Assembly: GCA_910579275.1 (NCBI GenBank)
Contig: CAJTTO010000022.1
Span: forward strand, 1 to 64,000
Source: an uncultured Lachnospiraceae bacterium
GTDB taxonomy: Bacteria > Bacillota > Clostridia > Lachnospirales > Lachnospiraceae
Length of the DNA stretch: 64,000 nt
Reading direction: 5' to 3'
Shown in pieces: positions 24,871-34,016 of the stretch. Positions within the stretch are counted from its first letter, which is position 1. The number at the start of each line of letters is the position of its first letter. The position numbers and the translations under genes are program-made. The notes under the pieces are model-generated. The model had not been told where the DNA came from, made no database searches, and saw only the letters and a list, made by a program, of their open reading frames with translations.

Positions 24871-26538
24871 TTATTTTTTGAGTTCAAGAATTGCCCCTCT
24901 GTTGCCGCTTGTAACAAGCTCGCGGTATCTCGCAAGGTAGCCTGACGTTATCTTCGGCTCTCTTGGTTTCCATTCTGCCCGACGCCTTGCAAGCTCCTCG
25001 TCGGATACCTTGACATTCAGGGCGTACTCCGGAATATTAATGGAAATAATATCCCCTTCCTCCACAAGTGCAATCGGTCCGCATACGGCAGCTTCCGGTG
25101 ACACATGGCCAATGGATGCACCGCGGGACGCACCAGAGAAACGACCATCCGTAATCAGCGCTACGGTTGATCCCAGTCCCATGCCGGCAATTGCCGAAGT
25201 GGGATTGAGCATTTCACGCATACCGGGTCCTCCCTTTGGTCCTTCATATCTGATGACAACCACATCCCCTGCAACAATCTTTCCGCCTTTGATTGCCTCA
25301 ATCGCATCTTCCTCACATTCAAACACACGTGCAGGTCCTTCATGCACAAGCATCTCAGGAGCCACGGCAGAGCGCTTCACGACACTTCCGTCGGGCGCAA
25401 GATTTCCTTTTAGCACTGCAAGTCCGCCTGTTGCACTATATGGATTATCAAGCGGTCTAATAACCTCCGGATTATTATTTTTTACGCCTTTTATGTTTTC
25501 GCCGATTGTCTTTCCGGTCACGGTCATGCAGCTCTCGTTTAACAATCCAAGCTGTGACAGCTGGTTCATGACAGCGTAAACACCGCCTGCCTCATTCAGA
25601 TCTTCCATGTATGTAGGTCCTGCCGGCGCAAGATGACATAGATTCGGTGTCTTTGCACTGATTTCGTTTGCATAGGCAATATCAAAATCAAAGCCAATCT
25701 CATGTGCAATCGCTGGCAGATGAAGCATTGAGTTCGTAGAACATCCAAGTGCCATATCCACAGTGAGCGCATTGATGATTGCTTCCTTTGTCATAATATC
25801 GCGCGGGCATATATTTTTCTTTAACATTTCCATTACAGCCATTCCGGCATGCTTTGCAAGCTTAATTCGCTCGGAATACACTGCGGGAATTGTTCCGTTT
25901 CCCTGTAAGCCCATGCCAAGTGCCTCCGTGAGGCAGTTCATGGAATTTGCAGTGTACATTCCAGAACAAGAACCGCAAGTCGGACAGGCCTTGTTCTCAA
26001 ACTCGCATACATCCTCCTCAGTCATCGTGCCTGCCGCATAGGAACCGACTGCCTCAAACATGGATGACAGGCTTCGTTTCTGCCCTTTTACGTGTCCTGC
26101 CAGCATCGGTCCGCCTGACACAAACACTGTCGGCACATTGATGCGTGCCGCAGCCATCAAAAGACCGGGTACATTCTTATCGCAGTTCGGCACCATGACC
26201 AGCGCATCAAACTGATGTGCGAGTGCCATACATTCTGTGGAATCCGCAATCAAATCCCTTGTGACAAGGGAATACTTCATGCCGATATGTCCCATTGCAA
26301 TACCATCGCAGACTGCGATTGCCGGAAATACAACAGGCACACCGCCAGCCTCAGCAACGCCGAGTTTTACGGCATTCACAATCTTGTCAAGATTCATATG
26401 GCCGGGAACAATCTCATTGTATGAGCTGACGATTCCAACCATAGGCTTCTGCATTTCTTCCTCTGTAAACCCTAATGCATTGAACAGGCTCCTATGCGGT
26501 GCCTGCTGCATTCCTTTTTTCACATTATCGCTTCTCAT
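24871..26538 (-). CDS. ilvD: Dihydroxy-acid dehydratase
   Basis: Dehydrates 2,3-dihydroxy-isovalerate and -methylvalerate to the 2-oxo acids of valine and isoleucine using an Fe-S cluster. The 555-aa protein contains the cluster cysteines in NCDKNVPG (about residues 117-124) and CPTCGSCSGMYTANSMN (about 187-203), plus GRFSGASRGASIGHVSPEA near the C-terminus. GGAGGATGGAGAACG precedes the ATG. It lies 20 bases after leuB and 29 before ilvB in one operon. Confidence 0.95.
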   Translation of the reverse strand: MRSDNVKKGMQQAPHRSLFNALGFTEEEMQKPMVGIVSSYNEIVPGHMNLDKIVNAVKLGVAEAGGVPVVFPAIAVCDGIAMGHIGMKYSLVTRDLIADSTECMALAHQFDALVMVPNCDKNVPGLLMAAARINVPTVFVSGGPMLAGHVKGQKRSLSSMFEAVGSYAAGTMTEEDVCEFENKACPTCGSCSGMYTANSMNCLTEALGMGLQGNGTIPAVYSERIKLAKHAGMAVMEMLKKNICPRDIMTKEAIINALTVDMALGCSTNSMLHLPAIAHEIGFDFDIAYANEISAKTPNLCHLAPAGPTYMEDLNEAGGVYAVMNQLSQLGLLNESCMTVTGKTIGENIKGVKNNNPEVIRPLDNPYSATGGLAVLKGNLAPDGSVVKRSAVAPEMLVHEGPARVFECEEDAIEAIKGGKIVAGDVVVIRYEGPKGGPGMREMLNPTSAIAGMGLGSTVALITDGRFSGASRGASIGHVSPEAAVCGPIALVEEGDIISINIPEYALNVKVSDEELARRRAEWKPREPKITSGYLARYRELVTSGNRGAILELKK

Positions 26539-26558
26539 CGTTCTCCATCCTCCATATT

Positions 26559-27659
26559 TTATATTCTGCCTGCTATCAGGTCACCCATTTCCGCGGTGCC
26601 GACCTGTTTTACCGTACTCCGCCGGCTTTCCTCCTGAGGCATGATGTCAATTGTGCGGTAACCGTCTTCAAGAACCTTTTTGACTGCAGCTTCTATCGCG
26701 TCGGCCTCCTTGTCAAGGTCAAATGAATACCGGAGCATCATCGCCGCGCTCAAAATTGTTGCAATCGGATTGGCAATGCCCTTTCCGGCAATATCCGGAG
26801 CCGAACCGCCGCTTGGCTCATAGAGTCCGAATTTCGTATCGTTTAAGCTTGCTGATGACAGCATACCAATAGATCCGGTAACCATGCTTGCTTCATCGGA
26901 AAGGATGTCCCCGAACATGTTTTCAGTAAGAATCACGTCAAACTGCTTCGGATCTTTTACGAGCTGCATTGCGCAGTTATCAACAAGCATATGCTCCAAG
27001 GTAACTTCAGGATAATCCATTGCAACTTCTTCAACAACCTTTCTCCACAGTCTGGAAGAATCAAGAACATTTGCCTTATCCACGCTTGTCACTTTTTTGC
27101 GGCGTTTCATTGCAATGTCAAAACCTTTTATGGCAATCCGCCTGATTTCTTTCTCGGTGTATGTAAGCGTGTCAATGGCTGTGACTACACCATCCACTTT
27201 CTTGGTGCTGCGCTCTCCAAAATATAGCCCGCCAGTAAGCTCACGCATAATCATCATATCAAATCCGCTGCCTATTATATCATTTCTCAGCGGACATGCT
27301 TCCTTTAATTCTTCATATAAATATGCAGGCCTTAAATTTGCAAAAAGATTCAGTTCCTTTCGCAGTTTTAAAAGCCCTGCCTCCGGTCTTAAATGTGTCG
27401 GAAGCTTATACCATGGCGATGTCGAAGTGTTCCCGCCAATAGAGCCCATCAGCACTGCATCCGCTGCCTTGGCTGTGGCAATCGCCTCATCCGTAAGCGG
27501 TTCTCCACATGCGTCAATAGACGCGCCTCCCATTAAAATATCTTTATAAGAAATGGAATGATTAAATTTTATTGCTGCTTTGTCAAGTACTTTTTTGGCT
27601 TCTCTCACAATTTCCGGTCCGATTCCGTCACCGGGTATACAAACAATATTCAAATTCAT
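26559..27659 (-). CDS. leuB: 3-isopropylmalate dehydrogenase
   Basis: Oxidatively decarboxylates 3-isopropylmalate in leucine synthesis with NAD. The 366-aa protein starts VCIPGDGIGPEIVREAKKVL and has the substrate-binding ELTGGLYFGE (about residues 140-149), the metal-binding NMFGDILSDEASMVTGSIG (about 240-258) and GSAPDIAGKGIANP. AAGGAGA precedes the ATG at 27659. It is the first gene of leuB-ilvD-ilvB; leuA and leuCD are absent from the window. Confidence 0.95.
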   Translation of the reverse strand: MNLNIVCIPGDGIGPEIVREAKKVLDKAAIKFNHSISYKDILMGGASIDACGEPLTDEAIATAKAADAVLMGSIGGNTSTSPWYKLPTHLRPEAGLLKLRKELNLFANLRPAYLYEELKEACPLRNDIIGSGFDMMIMRELTGGLYFGERSTKKVDGVVTAIDTLTYTEKEIRRIAIKGFDIAMKRRKKVTSVDKANVLDSSRLWRKVVEEVAMDYPEVTLEHMLVDNCAMQLVKDPKQFDVILTENMFGDILSDEASMVTGSIGMLSSASLNDTKFGLYEPSGGSAPDIAGKGIANPIATILSAAMMLRYSFDLDKEADAIEAAVKKVLEDGYRTIDIMPQEESRRSTVKQVGTAEMGDLIAGRI

Positions 27660-27793
27660 AATGACTAATCTCCTTTTCTCTGAACCGATACGTCTATTTC
27701 AGGTCCATGAATAAAAATACACTGACTCCCGTTTGCCCGCTTCGGCAGGCGCTCCGTTCGGGATGGTGAAACGCTCTTTTTTCACACTATCTA

Positions 27794-27822
27794 ATAATAT
27801 TACATTCGACAGAAAATTTCAA
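27794..27822 (-). promoter_or_regulatory. Promoter of leuB-ilvD-ilvB
   Basis: TTGAAA (27822-27817) and TATTAT (27799-27794) on the minus strand with a 17-base spacer. The leader of about 125 bases can form a GCCTGCC/GGGC hairpin but I see neither a leucine-rich leader peptide nor a T-box. Confidence 0.6.
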
Positions 27823-27850
27823 CAGTATGCATAAAAAAAGATATTATTGG

Positions 27851-27880
27851 GTAACAGGAAGCCGAAGGCTGAACTGTTAC
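27851..27880 (+). repeat. Solo 30-bp hairpin repeat
   Basis: Exactly the 3' 30 bases of the 137-bp element: GTAACAG and CTGTTAC ends around AGCCGAAGGCT. Flanks ATTATTGG (27843-27850) and ATTGTTGG (27881-27888) match at seven of eight positions, so it looks inserted on its own. It stands ten bases past the PAP2 stop, and on that strand a run of seven T follows, so it may act as that gene's terminator. Confidence 0.85.
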
Positions 27881-27890
27881 ATTGTTGGAA

Positions 27891-28424
27891 TCACGCCTGC
27901 TTCATAACCCGAACCCTCTCACCGACGACATTGACAAAGAGTCCGATGCCGATTCCGGTCACCAGCCCGCCAAGCACGTCCGTCGGATAATGAATCCCCA
28001 CATATAGTCTGGAAAGCGCAATAAGCGATGCCAATACGATGAAAAACACTGCAAACTTTTTAGGTATCTGTCTGTATATGGCAACAGAGGAAGCAAAACT
28101 GGCACCCGTATGCCCGGACGGAAAGGATGCGTCATGTGCAGGCCCTACAATACACTGAAGTCCTTCTACCAACTCATACGGCCGGATTCTTCCCACCAGA
28201 TTTTTTAGGATGATATTATTGACAATCAGTGACAGAACGAGCGCACATGCAGAATAAATACCAGCTTTTCTGGTCTGTCTAAAACAGAGCAGGACGACTG
28301 TCAGCAAAATCCAGAAAATTCCGGCATCTCCTAGATGTGTTATATTTTTGAAGAAAACATCACACACTGCATTCCGCAGATGCTCCTGAATGAAAAGCAA
28401 TATCTGTCCGTCCATATAAAACAT
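27891..28424 (-). CDS. PAP2-superfamily phosphatase (lipid phosphatase-like)
   Basis: A 177-aa integral membrane phosphatase, probably acting on undecaprenyl pyrophosphate or a related lipid phosphate at the outer face of the membrane. All three signature motifs are present: KNLVGRIRP (about residues 75-83), PSGHTGAS (about 102-109) and SRLYVGIHYPTDVLGG (about 138-153). About five to six hydrophobic segments are seen. GGGGGA precedes the ATG at 28424. The gene is single; a hairpin repeat sits right after its stop codon. Confidence 0.88.
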   Translation of the reverse strand: MFYMDGQILLFIQEHLRNAVCDVFFKNITHLGDAGIFWILLTVVLLCFRQTRKAGIYSACALVLSLIVNNIILKNLVGRIRPYELVEGLQCIVGPAHDASFPSGHTGASFASSVAIYRQIPKKFAVFFIVLASLIALSRLYVGIHYPTDVLGGLVTGIGIGLFVNVVGERVRVMKQA

Positions 28425-28544
28425 AGCCTGATTCCCCCATTTTTCTACTTTTATTTACAAAAAGCAATTTGATTTATGATACCACACTCCATGCAGAGAA
28501 TCAACCACAATCGTGTCGGGAAAATATGGGGCAGTGCAGTGTAC

Positions 28545-28687
28545 GTTACTGTTCAGATGTCCGCCGAAGTAGTGGGAATCATGCGCCAAAATGCTTGCCT
28601 TTTAGCATTTTGTGTGCAAAATCTGTTATCATTCACACCGCAATAACTTGTATGCCGATAAAAACTGGCGTGGGTGTGAATTGTAAC
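28545..28687 (+). repeat. Second intergenic repeat family, copy 2 (143 bp)
   Basis: Begins GTTACTGTTCAG and ends GAATTGTAAC; aligns with the copy at 8989-9130 from end to end. The central hairpin is CAAAATGCT/AGCATTTTG, differing from the other copy at two base pairs with both partners changed. Flanks CAGTGTAC and CCGTGCAC agree at six of eight positions. It also holds ATTCACACC paired with GGTGTGAAT. It fills the 313-base interval 28425-28737 together with the yajC terminator; no gene is visible. Confidence 0.75.
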
Positions 28688-28700
28688 CCGTGCACACAAA

Positions 28701-28728
28701 AAAATCCCCGGAACATTCCGGAGATTTT
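28701..28728 (-). terminator. Terminator of yajC
   Basis: AAAATC-C-CCGGAA (28701-28713) and TTCCGG-A-GATTTT (28716-28728) form a 12-bp stem with one mismatch; TTTTTTTG follows on the minus strand. Confidence 0.85.
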
Positions 28729-28737
28729 GGAGCGTAT

Positions 28738-29064
28738 TTACTCGCCGTCAGGCTTTTCAACCTGCTCAATTGCTGCCTTTTTCATTGGAATACGGCAGTT
28801 CTTATTGTTTCCGAATTCCACAATGACATCCTCGTCCGTAACATCAATAATAATGCCATAGAAACCACTGGTGGTAAGTACGCTGTCACCCACCTCCACG
28901 GAATTAATCAGGGCTGCTTTTTTCTTCTGCTCTTTTCGCTGGGGACGAATCATCAGAAAGTACATAATTCCGAACCAGAATACCAGCATCAAAACTAGTG
29001 ATATAATACTGGCTGTACCCTGTCCCGCTGTCGCTGCATTTGCATCTGCCAACAATAAATTCAT
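28738..29064 (-). CDS. yajC: Preprotein translocase subunit YajC
   Basis: A 108-aa accessory subunit of the Sec translocon. It has a single transmembrane segment (SIISLVLMLVFWFGIMYFLM, about residues 20-39) followed by the conserved RPQRKEQKKKAA and a small beta domain with VGDSVLTTSGFYGIIIDV. GGAGGATAATGAAGC precedes the ATG. It lies 130 bases downstream of tgt, the common bacterial order, and ends in a strong terminator. Confidence 0.95.
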   Translation of the reverse strand: MNLLLADANAATAGQGTASIISLVLMLVFWFGIMYFLMIRPQRKEQKKKAALINSVEVGDSVLTTSGFYGIIIDVTDEDVIVEFGNNKNCRIPMKKAAIEQVEKPDGE

Positions 29065-29195
29065 GCTTCATTATCCTCCTTAAAAATACCGGGTGCCTGT
29101 CCCCAATACATTCCTTCATGCTGCTGTGGTGCAATCACTGCAAAACACATAATATACATCATACACAAATTTTGCCAATACATCAAGTAAAATAT

Positions 29196-30332
29196 TTATA
29201 AAGATATCCCTGCCTGCATTCCCTCAAGCTTTCTTTTTTTGTATGCTGCAAACTCGCCAGCATCGAGTGCATCCCTGATTTCTGTCATCATCGTATTGTA
29301 AAAATACAGATTATGGAGTACGCAAAGTCGCAGGCCAAGCATCTCTTTTGCCTTCAGCAGATGACGGATGTATGCCCTAGAATACCGCTGGCACGCCGGA
29401 CAGCCGCATCCTTCCTCAATGGGTCTTGCATCCAGCTCGTACTTCGCATTAAACAGGTTCATTTTCCCATGGTTGGTATAAAGATGACCGTGGCGCCCAT
29501 TTCTGGTCGGATATACACAGTCAAAAAAATCAATACCGCGCTCCACACCTTCTAAAATATTTGCAGGCGTACCGACCCCCATCAGATACGTCGGCTTGTC
29601 CTTTGGCAGGTAAGGCACTGTCTCCTCCAATATGTGATACATCTCCTCATGTGTCTCGCCCACGGCTAATCCGCCAACTGCATAACCATCCAAATCCAGC
29701 TCGGAAATACGTTTTGCATGTTCTATTCGGATGTCCGCATACACTGCGCCCTGATTAATGCCAAACAGCATCTGCTGTTTATTGATGGTGTCATCAAGAC
29801 TGTTTAACTTGTCCATTTTATGTTTGCACCGCTCGAGCCATCGGGTTGTGCGCTCCACAGAATTTTCAACATATTGCCTGTCTGCCTTGCTCGGAGGACA
29901 TTCATCAAATGCCATCGCTATCGTAGAAGCAAGGTTTGACTGTATCTGCATACTCTCCTCCGGTCCCATAAAAATCTTTCTGCCATCAATATGGGAGTTA
30001 AAATACACGCCCTCCTCCTTGATTTTTCGAAGTCCAGCCAAAGAAAAGACCTGAAATCCGCCCGAATCTGTCAATATCGGCTTATTCCAGGACATAAATT
30101 TATGCAGTCCGCCAAGTTTTTTGATTGTCTCGTCACCAGTTCTGACATGAAGGTGGTAGGTGTTGGAAAGTTCTACCTGTGTGCCTATTCCCTCCAAATC
30201 AGCCGTTGATACAGCGCCCTTTATCGCGGCCACCGTACCAACATTCATAAACACTGGAGTCTGAATCGTGCCATGTACAGTCGTCACCTCTGCACGCTTG
30301 GCACGTCCCTCCTGTTTTAAAAGCTTATACAT
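29196..30332 (-). CDS. tgt: Queuine tRNA-ribosyltransferase
   Basis: Exchanges guanine-34 for the queuosine precursor in tRNAs with GUN anticodons. The 378-aa protein carries DSGGFQVFSLAGLRKI (about residues 89-104) with the catalytic aspartate, the nucleophile region DCVYPTRNGRHGHLYTNHG (about 265-283) and the zinc ligands in CGCPACQRYSRAYIRHL (about 308-324). Length is typical for bacterial Tgt. It precedes yajC, as in many Firmicutes; queA is not in the window. Confidence 0.96.
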   Translation of the reverse strand: MYKLLKQEGRAKRAEVTTVHGTIQTPVFMNVGTVAAIKGAVSTADLEGIGTQVELSNTYHLHVRTGDETIKKLGGLHKFMSWNKPILTDSGGFQVFSLAGLRKIKEEGVYFNSHIDGRKIFMGPEESMQIQSNLASTIAMAFDECPPSKADRQYVENSVERTTRWLERCKHKMDKLNSLDDTINKQQMLFGINQGAVYADIRIEHAKRISELDLDGYAVGGLAVGETHEEMYHILEETVPYLPKDKPTYLMGVGTPANILEGVERGIDFFDCVYPTRNGRHGHLYTNHGKMNLFNAKYELDARPIEEGCGCPACQRYSRAYIRHLLKAKEMLGLRLCVLHNLYFYNTMMTEIRDALDAGEFAAYKKRKLEGMQAGISL

Positions 30333-30365
30333 GTACTGTTGTTTCCTTTCAAAATGTTTCTTATT

Positions 30366-31403
30366 TTAATCCAGCTCTTCAAGAAACTCCTCAAGCGTTA
30401 TTTCCCTGTCCATAATTTCTGCCGCTGCCTCTTTCCCAACATAGCGGAAATGCCACGGTTCATACTGGATTCCTGTAATATATTCTTTTCCCTGTGGATA
30501 ACGAAGTATAAATCCATACTCGTCGCAGTGCTCCTTCAGCCATTTGCCCGCTGTCGTCTCGCCAAACCCAATCTGAAGCGACGCATAAGACGTGCTGACA
30601 ATATCCAGCGCAAGACCAATCTGATGCTCGCTCGCACCCGGTACTGTCACCGTCATGGACGCAAGCTTATAGGAATCCATGTAGGAATAGCCTTTTTCCA
30701 TGTACGAGTCAATCTTTCGGTTAAACAGAACAGTCTGCCTGTTGTAATCCCTGTATGGCGAACACACTACCAGCCTGATGCCGTCTGCTTTTGCCGCCTG
30801 CATCATATCCATAAGATCATCAATGATACGGATATCACATTTCATGGAACCCTTGATTTTTCCAAGCGTGAATGTGTAATCATCCGGAACCGGATGCTGC
30901 TTGTTCACAAGTACAAGCTGCCAGTCATCCTTTGAGAGATGGGAAACCGTGGTCGAATGTGTGCTGCCTGTTCCTTTGCTCACCTCGTTGGCTGCAAGAA
31001 TATCATCTAACGAATACTGGTCAATCTCATCCGCTGACACATCAAGTTCATCATTGTCATATCCCTCGATAACATCGTTATCGTCAATTACTTCCTCAGC
31101 CGGAATATGGAACGTCGTGGGGACGTATTCATAGTTTTCCTGAATCTCTGCCCACTCTGACTCAAACATTGTCTCAATGCCCTCCGCCTCTGTCAGAAAA
31201 GAAAAACTGCTGCTGATAAAGAAAAATATACAGACTGTCAAAGCACCTGCAAGGCGCTTCGTATTGTATGTAAAATAATGTCCTATGTTATAAAATACAA
31301 TCAACAGTACCATGAAAACCGTTATCGGCAGTTTCAAACGCCTGTGTTTTTTGATTTGCTGCCGCATCGCAGCCGTAAAATTTTCTTTCCATGTCCTTCT
31401 CAT
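30366..31403 (-). CDS. D-alanyl-D-alanine carboxypeptidase (VanY/M15 family)
   Basis: A 345-aa zinc carboxypeptidase trimming the terminal D-Ala of peptidoglycan stem peptides. A basic cytoplasmic start is followed by a membrane anchor (residues about 26-50), a Glu/Asp-rich linker, and the M15 domain at the C-terminus with zinc ligands in SEHQIGLALDIVS (about 258-270) and EPWHFRYVG (about 318-326). I chose the ATG at 31403 because GGGGAGA lies seven bases upstream; longer frames have no such site. It is 33 bases upstream of tgt on the same strand. Confidence 0.88.
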   Translation of the reverse strand: MRRTWKENFTAAMRQQIKKHRRLKLPITVFMVLLIVFYNIGHYFTYNTKRLAGALTVCIFFFISSSFSFLTEAEGIETMFESEWAEIQENYEYVPTTFHIPAEEVIDDNDVIEGYDNDELDVSADEIDQYSLDDILAANEVSKGTGSTHSTTVSHLSKDDWQLVLVNKQHPVPDDYTFTLGKIKGSMKCDIRIIDDLMDMMQAAKADGIRLVVCSPYRDYNRQTVLFNRKIDSYMEKGYSYMDSYKLASMTVTVPGASEHQIGLALDIVSTSYASLQIGFGETTAGKWLKEHCDEYGFILRYPQGKEYITGIQYEPWHFRYVGKEAAAEIMDREITLEEFLEELD

Positions 31404-31590
31404 AATGTTTCTCCCCATTGCAAGTAATACAGACCATTCGGATTCCCCATATGGTTCTAACATATGGCATTTAGCTGCTTTGCAACATGCAATCGCACAA
31501 ATAAGCCAGATGTAATGCATATAAATTCATCATATCACATCATTTTTCTTTTTGCATTATATTTTTCAAAAAATCAAAAATTTTCTCTCC

Positions 31591-31619
31591 TTGATTTTCA
31601 CATTTTTTGCAATTATAAT
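31591..31619 (+). promoter_or_regulatory. Promoter of aroC
   Basis: TTGATT (31591-31596) and TATAAT (31614-31619) with a 17-base spacer, about 57 bases upstream of the aroC start. Confidence 0.65.
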
Positions 31620-31676
31620 ATTATATGTTATTTTCCGCAAAATCAATATCTCATTTATTACCAGAAAGGAAAAATT

Positions 31677-32774
31677 ATGGCTGGATCATCATTTGGAAAT
31701 ATATTCAGAATCACTACATGGGGGGAGTCCCACGGCGCGGCAATCGGCGTTGTTGTCGACGGATGCCCCGCAGGTCTGGAGCTGGACGAACAGGACATTC
31801 AGAAATTTCTTGACAGGAGAAAACCGGGCAGCTCCAGATTCACGACACAGCGCAAAGAGGCGGACTGCGTCGAAATTCTGTCCGGAGTCTTTGAAGGAAA
31901 AACAACCGGAACTCCCATATCCATGCTTGTGCGCAACACTTCACAGCGTTCTTCGGATTACAGCGACATCGCCTCCTACTACCGCCCGGGACATGCCGAC
32001 TACACTTTTGACCAGAAGTACGGCTTTCGGGATTACCGCGGCGGCGGGCGTTCGTCTGGACGTGAGACAATCGGGCGCGTTGCTGCAGGCGCTGTCGCGT
32101 CAAAGCTCCTGTCAGAGCTTGGCATAACAGTGACAGCTTATACGCAGGCTATCGGTGACATCGAAATATCCATGCAGCATTTTGATCTGGAAGAAGCAAG
32201 AGCAAACCCGACAGGAATGCCCGACAAGGAAGCATCCGCCAGAGCAGAATCCTATCTCAAAAAATGCATGGAAAATCTGGATTCTGCCGGAGGCGTCATT
32301 GCCTGTAAAGTGACAAACCTCCCTGCCGGCATCGGTGAACCGGTATTTGAAAAACTGGACGCAAATCTTGCAAAGGCTATTATGTCAATCGGTGCCGTCA
32401 AGGCATTTGAAATCGGTGACGGCGCAAAAGCCGCTTTGGCAAACGGCTCATCGAACAATGACAGCTTCCGAATGGAGGGAACACGCGTGATAAAAACAAC
32501 CAATCACGCGGGCGGAATCCTCGGTGGAATCAGTGACGGGTCTGAAATCATGCTAAAAGCCTATTTTAAGCCGACTCCATCCATCTTCCAAGAGCAGGAA
32601 ACAGTCAGCAAGGATGGCGAGAATATCTCCGTGCAGATAAAGGGACGCCATGATCCCATCATAGTGCCGAGGGCAGTCGTTGTCGTTGAATCCATGACCG
32701 CAGTGACAATACTGGACATGCTGCTGCAGAATATGTGCACAAGAATGGATCATATCAAAAAAGTGTACCTGTAA
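31677..32774 (+). CDS. aroC: Chorismate synthase
   Basis: Last common step of the aromatic pathway: EPSP to chorismate, using reduced FMN. The 365-aa protein begins AGSSFGNIFRITTWGESHG with the conserved GESHG and contains the second signature RGGGRSSGRETIGRVAAGA (about residues 121-139). It ends at a usual length. The start at 31677 follows GAAAGGA; an upstream in-frame extension has no site. It is a single plus-strand gene with its own promoter and terminator, divergent from the VanY-like gene. Confidence 0.96.
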   Translation: MAGSSFGNIFRITTWGESHGAAIGVVVDGCPAGLELDEQDIQKFLDRRKPGSSRFTTQRKEADCVEILSGVFEGKTTGTPISMLVRNTSQRSSDYSDIASYYRPGHADYTFDQKYGFRDYRGGGRSSGRETIGRVAAGAVASKLLSELGITVTAYTQAIGDIEISMQHFDLEEARANPTGMPDKEASARAESYLKKCMENLDSAGGVIACKVTNLPAGIGEPVFEKLDANLAKAIMSIGAVKAFEIGDGAKAALANGSSNNDSFRMEGTRVIKTTNHAGGILGGISDGSEIMLKAYFKPTPSIFQEQETVSKDGENISVQIKGRHDPIIVPRAVVVVESMTAVTILDMLLQNMCTRMDHIKKVYL

Positions 32775-32791
32775 ACAAGTTTCAAAAATAG

Positions 32792-32831
32792 AAGGCAGCA
32801 TTCCCGTTCATACATTCGGGGATGCTGCCTT
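32792..32831. terminator. Convergent terminator between aroC and the lactonase gene
   Basis: AAGGCAGCATTCCC (32792-32805) pairs with GGGGATGCTGCCTT (32818-32831) with one wobble. T-rich tails occur on both sides, so it can serve both convergent genes. Confidence 0.85.
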
Positions 32832-32839
32832 TTATTTTC

Positions 32840-33895
32840 CTATTCCAGTTCATGGAATATAATGCAGTTTGCCTGCTTAATTTTCAGTTCCTTTCCATTC
32901 ATCACCATGCAGTTTTCATCATAGTTAATGCGGAAAAATGTCATTGTGTCAGATTCATGGTTCAGGCTCACGAGGTGCCTGTTGTCCGGAAACAGTGCCG
33001 CGTCCTTGGGATATTCTCCGCTTACCGGAAGATAGAACAGGCGGTTTAATTCCCCCGTCTTTTGATTAATCTCAAACAGCGAAACGCAGTTGTCCCCAGC
33101 CGTGGAGGCCAGAATATATCTGCCGTCAAAAGAAATATTCAATGCACTTGCCGCAACCCCTTTTATCTCAAACTTGTCAGAGGTCGGTATGGTCTGTATG
33201 TGGTCAAAGTACGGTACATTTTCCTCCTCGTGATAATGGTAGACATCTATGCAGTTTTTCATTTCGCTGATAATGTACAGAAAACGTCCATCCTCCGAAA
33301 ATTTCAGATGTCTCGGCGCCGAGTCAATGTCGCACCTGATGATATCAACCTGACGCAAGACTCCTCTGTCATGGTCAAGCTTGTAGATATTGACATAGTC
33401 TATCCCGAGGTCTGCTGCACACAGGTACTTGTTGTCCCTTGTCATCTTGACACAGCTGATATGAGGTCTGTAGCTTCTCTCCGCAATGCTTCCGAGCCCT
33501 TTATGAAATACCTCGTCCGTAATGGCATCCACTGCCCCCGTACTGTCGTCCAGATGCAAAACCGTAATCTTCCCGTCATGATATCCTGCACAGAACAAAA
33601 ACTTGTCCTCATAGTCAGTAGAAAGATAACAGCCCCTCATGCTGTTTGTGGAGGCGGTGTTTACAAACTCAAGATTCCCGTCGGGCAAAATCCTGTAGCT
33701 TGAGACACCGGTATCTGTTATCGCGTAGAGGTACTTTCTGTTATGCGAAATTGTAACATATGATGAATTGGTTATATTTATTTCCCCTTTTTCACTAAAA
33801 CGCCCTTTCTCCATATCCACATCATAAATTTTAATACCATGCTTATCCCCCATCGTGTAGGTTGACACATAAGCTACGCATTTCTTTCCTGCCAT
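32840..33895 (-). CDS. Beta-propeller lactonase family protein
   Basis: A 351-aa protein of the YbhE/Pgl-type seven-bladed propeller family; characterised members hydrolyse 6-phosphogluconolactone, but many homologues have other or unknown substrates. Repeated blade motifs are seen (SHNRKYLYAITD, TRDNKYLCAADLGIDYVNIY, SEDGRFLYIISE, SFDGRYILASTAGDNCVSLF). No signal peptide, so cytoplasmic. The conserved PRHLKFSEDGRFLY region is present. The start at 33895 follows AGGAGGAGAATAGT. No pentose-phosphate gene is adjacent. Confidence 0.8.
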   Translation of the reverse strand: MAGKKCVAYVSTYTMGDKHGIKIYDVDMEKGRFSEKGEINITNSSYVTISHNRKYLYAITDTGVSSYRILPDGNLEFVNTASTNSMRGCYLSTDYEDKFLFCAGYHDGKITVLHLDDSTGAVDAITDEVFHKGLGSIAERSYRPHISCVKMTRDNKYLCAADLGIDYVNIYKLDHDRGVLRQVDIIRCDIDSAPRHLKFSEDGRFLYIISEMKNCIDVYHYHEEENVPYFDHIQTIPTSDKFEIKGVAASALNISFDGRYILASTAGDNCVSLFEINQKTGELNRLFYLPVSGEYPKDAALFPDNRHLVSLNHESDTMTFFRINYDENCMVMNGKELKIKQANCIIFHELE

Positions 33896-34016
33896 ACTAT
33901 TCTCCTCCTGATTGCACATTTATATAAATTATTTATTCACTATAACCATATATAAAATATTTTATCACAAGAGATTCTATTTGTTAATTATTTTTTCATA
34001 GATTACGCAAAATATT

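Noticed and set aside
27660..27850. Leucine attenuator or T-box ahead of leuB
   Set aside because: No run of Leu, Ile or Val codons in a leader frame and no T-box consensus; only a small GC hairpin is present.
28469..28861. Plus-strand frame of 130 codons
   Set aside because: It overlaps yajC antisense and the second repeat family; no ribosome site.
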